The notes: generated from the sequence alone by a model not told the origin. 43,348 nt of DNA from Russula earlei (GCA_025769875.1 JAGFNK010000440.1:1-43348), one strand, 5' to 3'; numbered from the stretch's first letter, positions 25,520-36,672 are shown. Program-made: numbers and translations.

Positions 25520-26620
25520 ATGTATCATGATGATTTCCTGCAAAAGAAATTAGAAGAGCGAAGGGCGCAAAATGCTTTCCGGCAATTGCGATTGCCGGAA
25601 GGGAAAACGGACTTTTGTTCCAATGATTACCTGGGTATGGTATACCATGACCTCTTGAAGGGTAGTGAAGGCAATTGGCCACATGGCTCTTCGGGTTCGC
25701 GTTTACTGGCGGGTAATTATGCGTTGGCAGAAACGACGGAGAAGGAGATCGCTGTTTTTCACGAGAGTGAGGCGGCCTTGTTGTTTAACTCGGGGTATGA
25801 TGCAAATCTGGGGCTACTATCCTGCGTGCCACAGCGGGGAGATACGATCATTTATGATAGCCTGGCCCATGCTTCTATACGGGATGGTATCCGCTTATCC
25901 TTTGCGCAATCTTTTTCTTTTGTACACAACGACTTGGATAGCCTGGAGAAGCGCTTGCAACAGGTAGTGCAGTCTGCTGAAAGCCAGGTATTTGTTGTTA
26001 CGGAAAGCGTGTTTAGCATGGATGGAGATCAATGCCCTTTGCCCGAATTGGTTGCGTTGTGTGAAAAATATACCGCCCATTTGATTGTGGATGAAGCCCA
26101 TGCTACCGGGGTAATAGGAGAGAAGGGGGAAGGGTTGGTACAACAACTGCGGTTGCAGCAACAGGTATTTGCCAGGGTGCACACTTTTGGAAAAGCCTGT
26201 GGCTGTCATGGTGCGGTGGTACTGGGCTCTGTAGCCTTGCGTGATTACCTGGTGAACTTTGCCAGGAGTTTTATTTATTCTACCTCGCTGCCGCCACAGG
26301 CAGTGGCTGTTATACGAACCAGTTACCGTATTTTCCCGGGGTTAATAAGAGAAAGAGCACATCTGTTACGATTGGTACAACGGTTTCAATTGGCTGTGTT
26401 ACGCTATGATAAGCTTATTTCCCACACGCCTATACAGATCGTAATTGTGCCGGGTAATGAGGCGGTAAAAGAACTAGCCGCCCAATTACGGGAGCATAAT
26501 CTGGATGTTCGCCCCATACTCTACCCAACAGTGCCAAAAGGCAAGGAACGGTTACGGATAGTATTACATGCATTTAATACCATGGGAGAGTTAGACCAGT
26601 TGATCAGGTTATTACGATAA
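25520..26620 (+). CDS. bioF: 8-amino-7-oxononanoate synthase-type PLP enzyme (BioF-like)
   Basis: 366 aa, alpha-oxoamine synthase family; BioF condenses pimeloyl thioester with alanine in biotin synthesis. Motifs: DFCSNDYLG at 31-39, GSSGSRLLAGN at 56-66, DEAHATGVIG at 191-200 with the cofactor Asp, and HTFGKACGCHGA at 221-232 where Lys225 would hold PLP. The C-terminus (RPILYPTVPKGKERLRIVLH) fits the family. It is a little shorter than E. coli BioF (384). No other biotin gene is in the window, so a related enzyme such as a 2-amino-3-ketobutyrate ligase is possible, but the size and N-terminus favour BioF. Divergent from miaE. Confidence 0.85.
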   Translation: MYHDDFLQKKLEERRAQNAFRQLRLPEGKTDFCSNDYLGMVYHDLLKGSEGNWPHGSSGSRLLAGNYALAETTEKEIAVFHESEAALLFNSGYDANLGLLSCVPQRGDTIIYDSLAHASIRDGIRLSFAQSFSFVHNDLDSLEKRLQQVVQSAESQVFVVTESVFSMDGDQCPLPELVALCEKYTAHLIVDEAHATGVIGEKGEGLVQQLRLQQQVFARVHTFGKACGCHGAVVLGSVALRDYLVNFARSFIYSTSLPPQAVAVIRTSYRIFPGLIRERAHLLRLVQRFQLAVLRYDKLISHTPIQIVIVPGNEAVKELAAQLREHNLDVRPILYPTVPKGKERLRIVLHAFNTMGELDQLIRLLR

Positions 26621-26704
26621 GGAAAGATCGTTAGCAAACAGGTAATCCCTAATTCAGGCAAGGCAATCTAAAAATCATTATTTTCATTATTCAATCAATC
26701 AGCT

Positions 26705-29164
26705 ATGCGGCTTCTTCCCCTTTTCCTTTCAGCAATCCTTACAGTAGCCCTGGTAATAGTATTGAACATGCAGTTGCCGGTGGGTAATTCCAAAACACCG
26801 AGACTGGGTTATTTTCTATCACCACAACAGGGGTTCTGGCAGAATGCAGAGTCGGTAGCTACTTCCTTTGATGGTACGGTGAAAGTGCAGGGTTTACAGG
26901 GCAAGGCAGAAGTGTTTTTTGACGACAGGCTGGTGCCGCATATTTATGCAGCGAGCGACAAGGATGCGTATTACATACAGGGATACCTGCATGCTAAGTT
27001 CCGCTTGTGGCAGATGGAGTTTCAAACACGTGTTGCTTCAGGCAGGTTAAGTGAAATATTGCCGGGTAAGGATAAGCTGGAGTATGATAAGTTTATGCGT
27101 CGTTTTGGAATGGTGTATGGGGCAGAACATTCCCTGGCAGCTATGGAAGCAGATACCACTACCAAAGCGGCTATGGATGCATATACGGCGGGAGTGAATG
27201 CTTACATCAGCCAGTTAAAAGACAATGAGTTGCCGTTTGAATACAAACTGCTGGATTACAGGCCTGAGCCATGGACAAACCTGAAAACAGCCTTGTTCCT
27301 GAAACTGATGAGCCTCGACCTGGCAGGCGGTGGTAACAACGACCTGCTCGCCACCAATACCAAAAACTTCTTTGGATTTGATAAGTATAAAAAGCTATTC
27401 CCCGAAGCAGTGGATTCCTTAAGCCCTATTGTTCCATCGGGCACTTTATTTAAGATGCCTGCTGTTAACCCCGCGGCACCAAAGGACCTGGATAGCGCTT
27501 ATATTGGCAAAACAACTGCCTTTAATACCATAGCGCCGGTTAACCCTGATCCTAACAATGGCAGTAATAACTGGACAGTAGCCGGTAGCAGAACACAAAG
27601 CGGCAGGCCCATATTATGTAACGACCCACACCTGGGTTTAAATCTTCCTTCGCTTTGGTACGAAGTGCAGATCACCACACCTACGCATAGTGTGTATGGC
27701 GCCTCGTTTCCCGGTACACCTGCTGTGATCATTGGCTTTAACGATAGTTGTGCCTGGGGGGTAACCAATTCGGAGCGGGATGTGAAGGACTATTACGAGA
27801 TCAAATTCAGGGACAGCACCATGCAACAATATTGGGCAGAGGGAGAATGGAAGAACAGCAGCTTTAGGGACGAAATAATTAAGATAAAAGACCAGCCTGA
27901 TAATATTGAACACATAGCCGTTACCGGGTATGGCCTGGTAATGTATGATGACCATTACAAAGCAACAGATAGTACCGGTAAGTGTTACGCAGTGCGGTGG
28001 AAGGCAACGGACAGCAGCAATGAACTGCTTACCTTCTGTAAACTGGATAAGGCGCATAACCATGCGGATTACCTCGATGCCATATCCACATTTGAATGCC
28101 CGGGGCAAAACTTTGCCTTTGCTACCAAGAGTGGGGATATTGCTATCTGCCAGCAAGGCAAATTTGTGGCTAAGTGGAACAGGCAGGGTGAGTTTGTAAT
28201 GCCGGCAGACAGTGGCTATCGCTGGCAGGGATACATACCCAACGCCGAAAACCCTCAATTGTATAATCCTGCAGAGGGCTATGTAAGCAGTGCCAACCAG
28301 ATGGCGGTAGATTCAACCTATCCCTATTACCTCGGGTCGGCCAATAATTTTCCTCCTTACCGGGGTTGGATCATCAACCATAAATTGGCTGCCATGCACG
28401 GCATTACCATAAAAGATATGGAAGCAATGCAAACAGATAATGAGGATGTATTTGCAGAGATGGCCAGGCCGGTATTGCTAAAACTGCTGGACCAAGGCAG
28501 GCTGACAGAAGCAGAGAAAAAATACCTGGATTTCTATATTGCCTGGAACCTGCGGGATGATATTGGGGAACAGGGCCCCACTATTTTTAATGCCTGGTGG
28601 GATAACCTGAAACAACAAACCTGGGGCGATGAGTATGCACAAAGCAGGTTGCCATTACAGGCACCGGTAAACAGTACCCTGTTGGAAAGCCTTTTACGCG
28701 ACGGTAATTTTGTATTGGCTGATAATATTAACACGAAAGATACGGTTGAGACGATGAAAGACAATGTGCTGATCGCTTTTCAGAAAGCAGTTAAGCAACT
28801 GGCCATATTAGAGAAAGAAGGGAAGCTTGCATGGGGTGCGTACAAGGATACCCATATTTCCCATTTTACAAAGCTGGAGGTGCTTGGCCGTACGCATTTA
28901 CCTATCGGCGGTGGCACGTTTGCCATTAATGCCACCAGGAGTGATCATGGCCCAAGCTGGCGGATGATCGTGCAACTGACCGATACCACAGAAGCCTATG
29001 CTGTTTACCCCGGCGGGCAAAGCGGTAACCCCGGCAGTAAATATTACGACAGCTTTGTAGATAAGTGGGTGCAAGGCAACTATTACCCGCTTTTGTTCAT
29101 TACTAAAGAAGCGGCATTACACAATAGCCGTATTAAATGGCATCTCACATTCACCAACGCATAA
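26705..29164 (+). CDS. Penicillin acylase family Ntn-hydrolase
   Basis: 819 aa with an N-terminal membrane/secretory helix (LFLSAILTVALVIVL). Members are secreted or periplasmic amidases that self-cleave into two chains. GSNNWTVAGSRTQSGRP at 286-302 is the family block; Ser287 would be the new N-terminal nucleophile. Upstream, DRLVPHIYAASDKDAYYIQG (75-93) and, downstream, NDPHLGLNLPSLWYEVQ (306-322) fit the alpha/beta chain boundaries. The substrate may be an acyl-homoserine lactone, an N-acyl amino acid or a beta-lactam; sequence does not decide. A membrane protein gene follows 10 bases downstream. Confidence 0.92.
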   Translation: MRLLPLFLSAILTVALVIVLNMQLPVGNSKTPRLGYFLSPQQGFWQNAESVATSFDGTVKVQGLQGKAEVFFDDRLVPHIYAASDKDAYYIQGYLHAKFRLWQMEFQTRVASGRLSEILPGKDKLEYDKFMRRFGMVYGAEHSLAAMEADTTTKAAMDAYTAGVNAYISQLKDNELPFEYKLLDYRPEPWTNLKTALFLKLMSLDLAGGGNNDLLATNTKNFFGFDKYKKLFPEAVDSLSPIVPSGTLFKMPAVNPAAPKDLDSAYIGKTTAFNTIAPVNPDPNNGSNNWTVAGSRTQSGRPILCNDPHLGLNLPSLWYEVQITTPTHSVYGASFPGTPAVIIGFNDSCAWGVTNSERDVKDYYEIKFRDSTMQQYWAEGEWKNSSFRDEIIKIKDQPDNIEHIAVTGYGLVMYDDHYKATDSTGKCYAVRWKATDSSNELLTFCKLDKAHNHADYLDAISTFECPGQNFAFATKSGDIAICQQGKFVAKWNRQGEFVMPADSGYRWQGYIPNAENPQLYNPAEGYVSSANQMAVDSTYPYYLGSANNFPPYRGWIINHKLAAMHGITIKDMEAMQTDNEDVFAEMARPVLLKLLDQGRLTEAEKKYLDFYIAWNLRDDIGEQGPTIFNAWWDNLKQQTWGDEYAQSRLPLQAPVNSTLLESLLRDGNFVLADNINTKDTVETMKDNVLIAFQKAVKQLAILEKEGKLAWGAYKDTHISHFTKLEVLGRTHLPIGGGTFAINATRSDHGPSWRMIVQLTDTTEAYAVYPGGQSGNPGSKYYDSFVDKWVQGNYYPLLFITKEAALHNSRIKWHLTFTNA

Positions 29165-29174
29165 ACAACTGTTC

Positions 29175-29525
29175 ATGAAATTTATTGTTGCTATTATATT
29201 AACGGCTTTTTTAAGTTATGCTATTGGCTTATTTGCGGTACTGCCCTGGTATAGCTTTGTGTTCTGTGCCCTCATAGTAGCCGTGGCCGTTCATCAAAAA
29301 CCATGGAAGGCATTCCTCGCAGGGTTCGTGGCGCTGTTACTGTTATGGATGGGCCTCGCTTTTCGTATCGATAACCTGAATGAACATATCTTATCTGTAA
29401 AAGTGGCGTCTATTTTACCCCTACACGGTTCGTCTGCTATACTGATCGTTGTAACAGGGTTGATAGGTGGCCTGGTAGCAGGGCTGGGTGCACTAACAGG
29501 CAGCTACCTGGTAAAAGCCAGATAA
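29175..29525 (+). CDS. Small polytopic membrane protein
   Basis: 116 aa with about four hydrophobic segments (FIVAIILTAFLSYAIGLFAV, FVFCALIVAVAVH, AFLAGFVALLLLWMGLAF, ILIVVTGLIGGLVAGLGAL). No family recognised; it looks like a common small integral protein of Bacteroidota. It starts 10 bases after the penicillin acylase gene and is likely in the same transcript. Confidence 0.7.
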   Translation: MKFIVAIILTAFLSYAIGLFAVLPWYSFVFCALIVAVAVHQKPWKAFLAGFVALLLLWMGLAFRIDNLNEHILSVKVASILPLHGSSAILIVVTGLIGGLVAGLGALTGSYLVKAR

Positions 29526-29600
29526 GGTGTTAGATATGCTGTCTTTTATTTATATTGTAAGCTGTAACTTTTGCCTGCCCTTATCGTTACTTTACTGCTT

Positions 29601-32054
29601 ATGAGAAATATCATCCTCTTCCTGTTCGTTGCCTGTATGCCTGCTTTTTCTTTTGCGGCTACCATTACCGGTGTTGTAAAAGATGCGCACGGTAAACCGC
29701 TGCCTTTTTCTTCTATCCTTATTAAAGGAACTGCCCGTGGTATTACAGCCAATGCCAGGGGGCAATATACCTTACAGGTAGAGAATGGTGAATATACATT
29801 GGTAGCACAGCACCTGGGCTATAAAACCGTTGAGCAAAAAGCAGATGCCCGGAAAGGCAACGCAGAAGCCAATTTTATATTGGAAGAACAACAGTATACC
29901 CTGCATGATGTAGTGGTAAAAAGTGGCGGGGAAGACCCTGCTTATGCTATTATACGCAAAGCCATAAAGAAACGCCCCGATTATATAAACGAGAATAAAC
30001 ATTTTCAATGCGAGGTATACCTCAAAGGGCAATTGCAGCTGCGTGATTATCCAAAGAAATTTTTAGGGGAAACAGTAGATTTTGAAGATGGTGACACCAG
30101 CAAAAAGAAGATGCTGTATTTATCAGAAAGTGTGGCCAGGTACTCTGTAGAAGATAATAAAAGAAAAGTAGAAGTGCTCTCCACCAAGGTAAGTGGCAGC
30201 CACAACAGTTATGGTTTTGGTAACCCGCAGATCATTTCTTTTTATGAAAATATTGTTCCGGTAGGGCAGGGGTTGAATCCGCGCGGTTTCGTTTCACCTA
30301 TTGCCGCCAATGCGCTCAACTTTTACAAATATCATTTTGAAGGAACCTTTTTTGAGAACGGTAAAGAGATCAGCCGTATCAGGGTAATACCCAGGCGCAA
30401 ATATGAACCCCTGTTTAGTGGGTATATCAATATTATAGAGGATGAATGGCGCATACAGGGAGTACAGTTAACCGTAGTAAAAGAACAACAATTGCAGGTG
30501 CTGGACACCCTCACTATCGAGCAATTGTACGTGCCACTGAAGAATACCTGGGTGATCAAACAGCAGGTAACCTACCTCGCCGGTAGCCTGTTATCTTTTG
30601 AGTTCATGGGAAACTTTGTACAGGTATACGACAAGTTTGAGCTGGATCCTCCTTTCCAGAAGAAATTCTTTAACAATACCGTTATCAAATACTACGATAG
30701 CTCTAACAAAAAATCAATGGCTTACTGGGATAGTATACGGCCCGTGCCATTACTACCGGAGGAAGCGCGTGACTATCAAAAGAAAGACAGTCTGGAGCAG
30801 GTGCGTAAAAACCCTCATTACCTGGATAGTTTGGACAGGAAACGAAACAAGGTAACTTTTGCCAAACTCTTCTTTACGGGGCAGGATTTTGGACATGAGA
30901 AAAACCATACAGATCTTTCTATCACTCCATTGATCGGCGCTTTTGATAGTTATAATACGGTAGAAGGCTATGTATTGAGCCTCTCAGCTACGTATTCGAA
31001 GCGATATGACAATACCCGTAAAGGGTTCTCTATTACACCAGCAGTAAGGTACGGGTTTAGTAACCGGCATTTTAATGCCTGGCTGAACGGGCAATACACC
31101 TATGGTAAAAAGTATTTCAACAACATTAGTGTAGCCGGGGGTAAAAGGGTATTCCAGTTTAATAACGACAACCCAATAGAACCATTGAACAATACTTTAT
31201 CCACCTGGTTATGGCAGCATAACCAAATGAAAATATACGAAGCATGGTTTGGAAAACTGGGGTATGCAAAAGGATTGGGAGATGGGTTTACGATGGCTGC
31301 ATCCATTCAATACCAGCAACGGATGCCATTGGAGAATACAGTGGATAGTGCGCATGGCAAGGCTTATACACCCAATTACCCCGTAGAGCTCACGGCTAGC
31401 AATATTCCCAAACACAATGCGGTAATGGCAACACTATCACTTACCTGGAGGCCAGGGTCGAGATATATTGAAATGCCCGACAGGAAGATCAGCCTGGGGT
31501 CTAAATACCCGGTATTGAATGCTTCCATCACGAAAGGGATTGATAATATATTGGGAAGTGATGTGGATTATACAAAATGGAAGTTTACCATCAGCGATGG
31601 CCTCAACTTTAAGCTGGGTGGCCGCCTGAGTTATCGTTTGGAAGCGGGTGGGTTCTTTAACGCCAACAAAGTATTTATACCGGATTATAATCACTTTTTG
31701 GGCGACCAGACTGTTATTGCGAGCCAGTACCTCAACAGCTTTCAACTGCTTCCTTATTATCAATACAGTAATACAGAAAAGGTATACGGAGCTGGCCATA
31801 TCGAGTATCACCTCAATGGGTTGTTATCAAACAAAATACCTGGTTTCAGGCGTTTAAACTGGTTCTTTGTGGTAGGTGGCAATGCTTTGTATATTAACAG
31901 CAACAACCATTATTATGAGGCGCTCTTCTCCATAGAGAACATCTTAAAAGTGATTCGGGTAGATTTTATACAGGGATTCCGCCAGAGTGGTGGCAATGTA
32001 AATGGCATCCGGTTTTCTATGCCTTTGATAGGTAGTGGTGGCAATGCCAATTAA
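29601..32054 (+). CDS. DUF5686 family outer membrane protein with carboxypeptidase-like regulatory domain
   Basis: 817 aa from ATG 29601 (MRNIILFLFVACMPAFSFAA), chosen so that the signal peptide begins the protein; the frame is open ten codons further. Residues about 20-100 form a carboxypeptidase-D regulatory-like beta-sandwich (ITGVVKDAHGKPLPFSSI, GQYTLQVENGEYTLVAQH). DUF5686 follows (DPAYAIIRKAIKKRPDYINE near 115, KFLGETVDFEDGD, FYKYHFEGTFFENGKEISRI). The C-terminal half is a predicted beta-barrel, ending NGIRFSMPLIGSGGN. The protein probably sits in the outer membrane; role unknown. Its last four bases overlap the converging gene at 32051. Confidence 0.9.
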   Translation: MRNIILFLFVACMPAFSFAATITGVVKDAHGKPLPFSSILIKGTARGITANARGQYTLQVENGEYTLVAQHLGYKTVEQKADARKGNAEANFILEEQQYTLHDVVVKSGGEDPAYAIIRKAIKKRPDYINENKHFQCEVYLKGQLQLRDYPKKFLGETVDFEDGDTSKKKMLYLSESVARYSVEDNKRKVEVLSTKVSGSHNSYGFGNPQIISFYENIVPVGQGLNPRGFVSPIAANALNFYKYHFEGTFFENGKEISRIRVIPRRKYEPLFSGYINIIEDEWRIQGVQLTVVKEQQLQVLDTLTIEQLYVPLKNTWVIKQQVTYLAGSLLSFEFMGNFVQVYDKFELDPPFQKKFFNNTVIKYYDSSNKKSMAYWDSIRPVPLLPEEARDYQKKDSLEQVRKNPHYLDSLDRKRNKVTFAKLFFTGQDFGHEKNHTDLSITPLIGAFDSYNTVEGYVLSLSATYSKRYDNTRKGFSITPAVRYGFSNRHFNAWLNGQYTYGKKYFNNISVAGGKRVFQFNNDNPIEPLNNTLSTWLWQHNQMKIYEAWFGKLGYAKGLGDGFTMAASIQYQQRMPLENTVDSAHGKAYTPNYPVELTASNIPKHNAVMATLSLTWRPGSRYIEMPDRKISLGSKYPVLNASITKGIDNILGSDVDYTKWKFTISDGLNFKLGGRLSYRLEAGGFFNANKVFIPDYNHFLGDQTVIASQYLNSFQLLPYYQYSNTEKVYGAGHIEYHLNGLLSNKIPGFRRLNWFFVVGGNALYINSNNHYYEALFSIENILKVIRVDFIQGFRQSGGNVNGIRFSMPLIGSGGNAN

Positions 32055-32437
32055 ACAGAGGGCTGCAATACGTTGTTGCCCTCCAGTTCTTCCAGTCGTT
32101 TAATAAGGCGGTACACAGTATTGTCGTTTACGCGGTCTATAAAATAGTGATAGGCTATTCGGTCTGTCCAGATAATATAGGTCAGGTATTTTAATACCTG
32201 CTCTGTGGTAAGTTGTTGAAACCAGCTATCATCTATTGTTTGGTTACCCGATACAAACTCAAAAAGCGGCATATAGTTATTATCTGCCAATTCATATTCG
32301 CAAAAGGTATTGATAAAATTATCCACTATGGCCTCCGCTACAGGGAGGCTGTTGGGTGTAGGGAAATGAAAGATAGTACAGTAAGAAATGATCTTTCGGA
32401 TGCCTTCGTTTTTATATAGGTTGTTAACGCTGCCCAC
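32051..32437 (-). CDS. Hypothetical small helical protein
   Basis: 128 aa from a GTG at 32435-32437; no in-frame ATG lies just upstream. The protein is helical and acidic ([53 protein letters not shown]). No domain recognised. It converges with the DUF5686 gene, overlapping by 4 bases. Similar small proteins occur in relatives, but I cannot give a family. Confidence 0.55.
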   Translation of the reverse strand: MGSVNNLYKNEGIRKIISYCTIFHFPTPNSLPVAEAIVDNFINTFCEYELADNNYMPLFEFVSGNQTIDDSWFQQLTTEQVLKYLTYIIWTDRIAYHYFIDRVNDNTVYRLIKRLEELEGNNVLQPSV

Positions 32438-32713
32438 GCTGAATGCAAATGTTTTGAATTGAAATTAACATGGGTTACCCTATTAGCAACGCCATTCGCG
32501 TATTTTAAAACCATTTTAAGGAACCAAATCCCATTCGTGCCTATTAGTGCCATTCGTGGCGAACTCTTTTTACAACTCGCTGGCCTCTTTGCCTCCTTAG
32601 CGCCTTTGCGTGAAACACCCTATTTTTGCGGTGAAATTTTGCCCACCCTGCAAGTGGGTTCATTTAATAATGGAACATTCGTTGTAACAAACGGATGTCT
32701 GAAATGGAAAAAC
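32438..32713. other. 276-base intergenic region with repeat-like text
   Basis: Open frames run through it, but the content (TGCCTCCTTAGCGCCTTTGC and a doubled CCATTCG near 32490-32560) looks like the CTTTGCG-type intergenic filler I recall from many Bacteroidota genomes, not coding sequence. Confidence 0.45.
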
Positions 32714-33748
32714 ATGCCTCTATTACACAACCGCATTAATAATGAGGAGCTAAAGCAACGCCTCCTCGCGGAAACAGAACCCCGTACTACGATTAGTTTC
32801 TACCACTATTTCCAGGTGGAAAATCCTTTGGAGTTTAGAAATGAGCTGTATAAGCACCTGGATGTGCTACAGGTATTTGGACGGATCTATATTGCCAAAG
32901 AAGGCATTAATGCCCAGGTAAGCGTACCTGCCGGTAATTATGAAGCGTTTAAGGCATATCTCTATTCTATTGCGCCATTGAATGGCCTTCGCCTGAATAT
33001 TGCGGTGGATGATGATGGTAAAAGCTTTTGGGTGCTGAAAATTAAAGTAAGGGATAAGATAGTGGCAGACGGGATTGATGCCCCTTCCTTTAACATGTAT
33101 CAAAAGGGGAAGTATGTGAATGCGCAGCAAATGAATACCTTACTAAAGGATACGAATACGGTTGTGATAGACATGCGCAATCATTATGAGTATGAAGTGG
33201 GGCATTTTGAAAATGCACTCGAGATACCTTCGGATACTTTTCGGGAACAATTGCCTATGGCGGTAAATATGATGAAGGGTAATGAGGATAAGAACATCAT
33301 TATGTATTGTACCGGTGGCATTCGTTGTGAGAAAGCCAGCGCCTATATGCTGCACAAAGGGTTTAAGAATGTGTTTCACCTCGAAGGCGGTATTATCAAT
33401 TATGCGCAACAGGTAAAGCAGGAGGGATTGGATAGCCGGTTTATTGGTAAGAACTTTGTGTTCGATAACCGTTTGGGGGAACGTATTACGGATGATGTGA
33501 TTGCCAAATGCCACCAGTGTGGCAAGCCCGCCGATACACATACCAATTGTAAGAACGATGGCTGTCATTTACTCTTTATCCAATGCGAAGAGTGTGCTAC
33601 GCAATATGATGGTTGCTGCAGTACAGAATGCCAAACGGTATATAATATGCCATTGGAAGAACAGAAGCAGTTACGCGCCGGTATTGATAAGGGAATGATG
33701 GTATTTAACAAAGCCAAAGTGCGACTGCGGCCAAGGCTGGGTGAATAG
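32714..33748 (+). CDS. trhO: TrhO, rhodanese-type tRNA uridine-34 hydroxylase
   Basis: 344 aa from ATG 32714; the frame opens 85 codons earlier but without family sequence. TrhO makes 5-hydroxyuridine at the wobble position of tRNAs with oxygen. The N-terminal block is [12 protein letters not shown]...[15 protein letters not shown], residues 27-70, and the rhodanese loop is [16 protein letters not shown] with Cys199 as the catalytic residue. The C-terminal Cys-rich part ([36 protein letters not shown]) is a family feature, probably a zinc site. It joins queA and miaE as a third tRNA-anticodon enzyme in the window. Confidence 0.92.
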   Translation: MPLLHNRINNEELKQRLLAETEPRTTISFYHYFQVENPLEFRNELYKHLDVLQVFGRIYIAKEGINAQVSVPAGNYEAFKAYLYSIAPLNGLRLNIAVDDDGKSFWVLKIKVRDKIVADGIDAPSFNMYQKGKYVNAQQMNTLLKDTNTVVIDMRNHYEYEVGHFENALEIPSDTFREQLPMAVNMMKGNEDKNIIMYCTGGIRCEKASAYMLHKGFKNVFHLEGGIINYAQQVKQEGLDSRFIGKNFVFDNRLGERITDDVIAKCHQCGKPADTHTNCKNDGCHLLFIQCEECATQYDGCCSTECQTVYNMPLEEQKQLRAGIDKGMMVFNKAKVRLRPRLGE

Positions 33749-33757
33749 AATCACGAA

Positions 33758-35992
33758 CTATACTTTGGTGCCATGCCATTTGGAAAGCATTTTCATGAGC
33801 TCTTCCGGCTTTACCGGCTTGGAAATATAATCATTCATACCGGCTTCCAGGCATAAGCGCTCATCGCTTTTCATGGCGCTGGCGGTAAGCGCAATAATAA
33901 CAGGTTGCTTAATATTGATACGCCTGATAACACGGGTGGCTTCCAGCCCATCCATTACAGGCATCTGCATATCCATCAGCACCAGGTTATATTCTTTTTC
34001 ATTCACTGCTTTAATGGCTTCGGTACCATCCTTTACTATATCGGCATGATAGCCCATTCTTTTTAAAATTTGTTTAAGCACCAGTTGGTTTACTTCATTG
34101 TCTTCTGCCGTTAATATTTCATAAGGAAAACGATCCGCAAAGCCGGTATATAATTTTTTATCCAATAGTCTGTCGGTGTTCATTAATGCCTGCTTCCGCA
34201 GGGCGCTGCCTACCTGTTTACTCAATACCTGCTGCTTAATGGGCTTTGTTAGCACAGAGGCAAAAAGCACCCGCCGTTCACCCGTAATTTCCTCTGCTAT
34301 AGAGCTCAGCAATATCACTGGCAAATCGGGGAATTGTTCCTTTATTAACCGGGTAAGCATAATGCCATCCATCTCTGGCATATCCATATCGGTGATCACC
34401 AGTTCTATATCATGGTATTGCCCTAAAACTTGCAGGGCTTCCTGGCCGGAACGGGTGATAACAGGAATCAGCTGCCAGTTTTCAAACTGCTTCTGTAATA
34501 TGAGCAGGTTGGTAATATTATCATCAACCACCAATACCTTTTTCCCCTGTATATCAGCCATCGCCGTTCCCATATAATCTTTCGGTAGCTGTACACCCTT
34601 GCCGGCAACAATGGTAAAAATAAAAGCAGAGCCTTTACCGGCCTCACTGCGTACATGGATGCTACCATTCATGAGGTGTACAATACGTTCGCAAATGGCA
34701 AGTCCCAGGCCTGTTCCGCCATATTTGCGGGTGGTGGAAGCATCTACCTGTGAGAAATCCTTAAACAGCTTATTGATCTTATCTCCGGATATACCAATGC
34801 CTGTATCCCATACCTCGAACATAAGGGATACCTGTTGATTTGCCTGTTGCCCGTTTTTCCTGATGCGTACCCCTACTTCCCCCTTTTCTGTAAACTTCAT
34901 GGCATTGCTCACCAGGTTGATCAATACCTGTTTCAGCCGTAAGGAATCGCTGATAATATGTTCAGGTACATCGTCCGCTATTTCATACACCAGGTCAAGC
35001 CCCTGCTGCCCGGCCTTTATCCCAAACATATCCATGATATCTTCAACCAACTGGCGGAGGTTAAACTCTGTATGCTCTAGCTCCATGTTGCCGCTCTCGA
35101 TCTTCGAAAAGTCAAGAATATTGTTGATCACATGAATCAATGTTTCCCCACAACTGGTAATCGTATCGGTGAAGATGCGTTGTTCGCTGGTGAGTTCTGT
35201 TTCACTTAACAAGGCCGACATCCCGATCACGCCGTTCATAGGGGTTCTTATTTCATGGCTCATGGTAGCCAGGAAAATGCTCTTTTCCTGGTTGGCCTTA
35301 TCCGCTAATTCCCTTGCCTTACTCAGTTCCTCATTATTCAGTTGCAACTCTTTGTTAGCCTGTGCCAACACTTCCTGGTTGTATTTCCGCTCCTGCGAAA
35401 GTTGCGCATCCTTTTGCAGTTCAGCCATCTGCAATGCCTGGGTAATTTGTATCTCATTGTATTTGCGCAACTGGTAAGCCCATAATCCGCATATATACAT
35501 GATGGCGCCGGTAAGCGCTATATGCATTAAAAAAGTCTGGAGGGTAAAATAGCTAAGCTGTGTAAAATAAATACCCGCAATACCAATATCCTGTAAATAA
35601 CTAAAGATGGCATGATGTAGCACTACTACTACCATCAAAGGCAGTTGCAATTGCCATTTCTGGTAAGTGATCAATAGCGCGCTGGATATAAAGGCGAAGA
35701 AATGCATTTCAAAAAGGCCATGCATCTGGTAAATATATTGCGCCATGAAAATGCCCAGTATAGTGCTCAGCACATATTGATACAGTGCAGAACCCGGTAA
35801 TATCCATTTCACGGAATAATAAGCCAATACACAAATACCGCCTACCCCCAGGGCAATAAGCCAGGTATCATAAAAAAAAGCCAGTCCAAGCCCTATCACA
35901 AAGTGCAAAGGCACAAAATAATTCATCAGGCGATCAGATCGTTCCGTAACGCTATCGTGAAATTGAATAGTAAAGGGTGCAGCGGGTTTCAT
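33758..35992 (-). CDS. Hybrid sensor histidine kinase with two receiver domains
   Basis: 744 aa. About six membrane segments at residues 25-172, with a [10 protein letters not shown] motif near 125, then a coiled-coil linker (175-240). HisKA has [15 protein letters not shown] with phospho-His246; the ATPase has the N box near N363 and GTGLGLAIC near 427. Receiver 1 (485-600) has [13 protein letters not shown] with Asp535; receiver 2 (625-740) has [18 protein letters not shown] with Asp674 and the SKPVKP Lys motif. There is no periplasmic sensor domain, so the signal is probably sensed within the membrane. It is 20 bases downstream of the thioredoxin-like gene and in one operon with it. No partner regulator is adjacent. 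Confidence 0.95.
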   Translation of the reverse strand: MKPAAPFTIQFHDSVTERSDRLMNYFVPLHFVIGLGLAFFYDTWLIALGVGGICVLAYYSVKWILPGSALYQYVLSTILGIFMAQYIYQMHGLFEMHFFAFISSALLITYQKWQLQLPLMVVVVLHHAIFSYLQDIGIAGIYFTQLSYFTLQTFLMHIALTGAIMYICGLWAYQLRKYNEIQITQALQMAELQKDAQLSQERKYNQEVLAQANKELQLNNEELSKARELADKANQEKSIFLATMSHEIRTPMNGVIGMSALLSETELTSEQRIFTDTITSCGETLIHVINNILDFSKIESGNMELEHTEFNLRQLVEDIMDMFGIKAGQQGLDLVYEIADDVPEHIISDSLRLKQVLINLVSNAMKFTEKGEVGVRIRKNGQQANQQVSLMFEVWDTGIGISGDKINKLFKDFSQVDASTTRKYGGTGLGLAICERIVHLMNGSIHVRSEAGKGSAFIFTIVAGKGVQLPKDYMGTAMADIQGKKVLVVDDNITNLLILQKQFENWQLIPVITRSGQEALQVLGQYHDIELVITDMDMPEMDGIMLTRLIKEQFPDLPVILLSSIAEEITGERRVLFASVLTKPIKQQVLSKQVGSALRKQALMNTDRLLDKKLYTGFADRFPYEILTAEDNEVNQLVLKQILKRMGYHADIVKDGTEAIKAVNEKEYNLVLMDMQMPVMDGLEATRVIRRINIKQPVIIALTASAMKSDERLCLEAGMNDYISKPVKPEELMKMLSKWHGTKV

Positions 35993-36012
35993 TGCAGTAG
36001 GGTATTAAAAAA

Positions 36013-36612
36013 TTACCGGTTACAGCCTGGCAGGCTACAACCATAAGAAGTAAGGGCGGCCTGGCTAAACAGTTGCGTGTTCACCTGGCTGTTTAATAAA
36101 CCGCTAATGGCCATTTTAGCATAGCTGGTTTTTTCATCCGCACAATAACGGCTCTTGTTATAATTACCCCGATAAAATAACCGGTTACCGGCATCCAATA
36201 AAGCTACCTGTGGGGTAGAATAGACACCGCACAAGGTAGCCAGGCTGTCATTAAACACTACCGGGAGGGTAATCGCAAACTTTTTCTGTATATCATTCAC
36301 GCTGTAATGCTTTTGTGTGATGGCCACAACCCTGAAATCTACCCGGGTGCCATATTCCTGTACCAGCGATTGGAATTGCCCGATATTAAACTTTGAACAA
36401 GGACAGTCGGGATTAAAAAAGTGCAGGAACAGCGGTTTACCTCCTATGTGTTGCAGGCTGGCGGGCAAAGCAATGGAGGCGCCCGGTTGCACAGGCATAT
36501 ATCCCTGCGGCACCGGGGTAGGCAATTGGTACTTCCATTCATTATACCAGAACAGTGTGCCAATAGCTACCAGTAATACAACAAGCCAACAACAAACGAT
36601 TATTTTTCTCAT
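36013..36612 (-). CDS. Membrane-anchored thioredoxin-like protein with CPC motif
   Basis: 199 aa. An N-terminal helix (IIVCCWLVVLLVAIGTLFWY) anchors it, the rest being periplasmic. A thioredoxin-like fold is suggested by KPLFLHFFNPDCPCSKFNIG, with CPCS in the place of the CxxC motif, VVAITQKHYSVNDIQKKF and the cis-Pro strand STPQVALLDAGNRLFYRGNY. A CPC site is typical of AhpC/TSA-like proteins; here it may act as a redox partner for the neighbouring kinase, which is inference from operon order (20 bases apart). Confidence 0.8.
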   Translation of the reverse strand: MRKIIVCCWLVVLLVAIGTLFWYNEWKYQLPTPVPQGYMPVQPGASIALPASLQHIGGKPLFLHFFNPDCPCSKFNIGQFQSLVQEYGTRVDFRVVAITQKHYSVNDIQKKFAITLPVVFNDSLATLCGVYSTPQVALLDAGNRLFYRGNYNKSRYCADEKTSYAKMAISGLLNSQVNTQLFSQAALTSYGCSLPGCNR

Positions 36613-36664
36613 TCGATAATGGGGTACACCCCTTGTTATTTTGTACCTGTTACAGGCAGGATAC

Positions 36665-36672
36665 CAAATTTA
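36665..36672 (-). promoter_or_regulatory. Putative -7 box for the redox protein/kinase operon
   Basis: On the minus strand TAAATTTG matches TAnnTTTG, 52 bases before the start at 36612. The -33 part is unclear. Confidence 0.4.

Noticed and set aside
32459..32713. N-terminal extension of TrhO
   Set aside because: The extra 85 residues have no TrhO similarity and come from repeat-like intergenic DNA.
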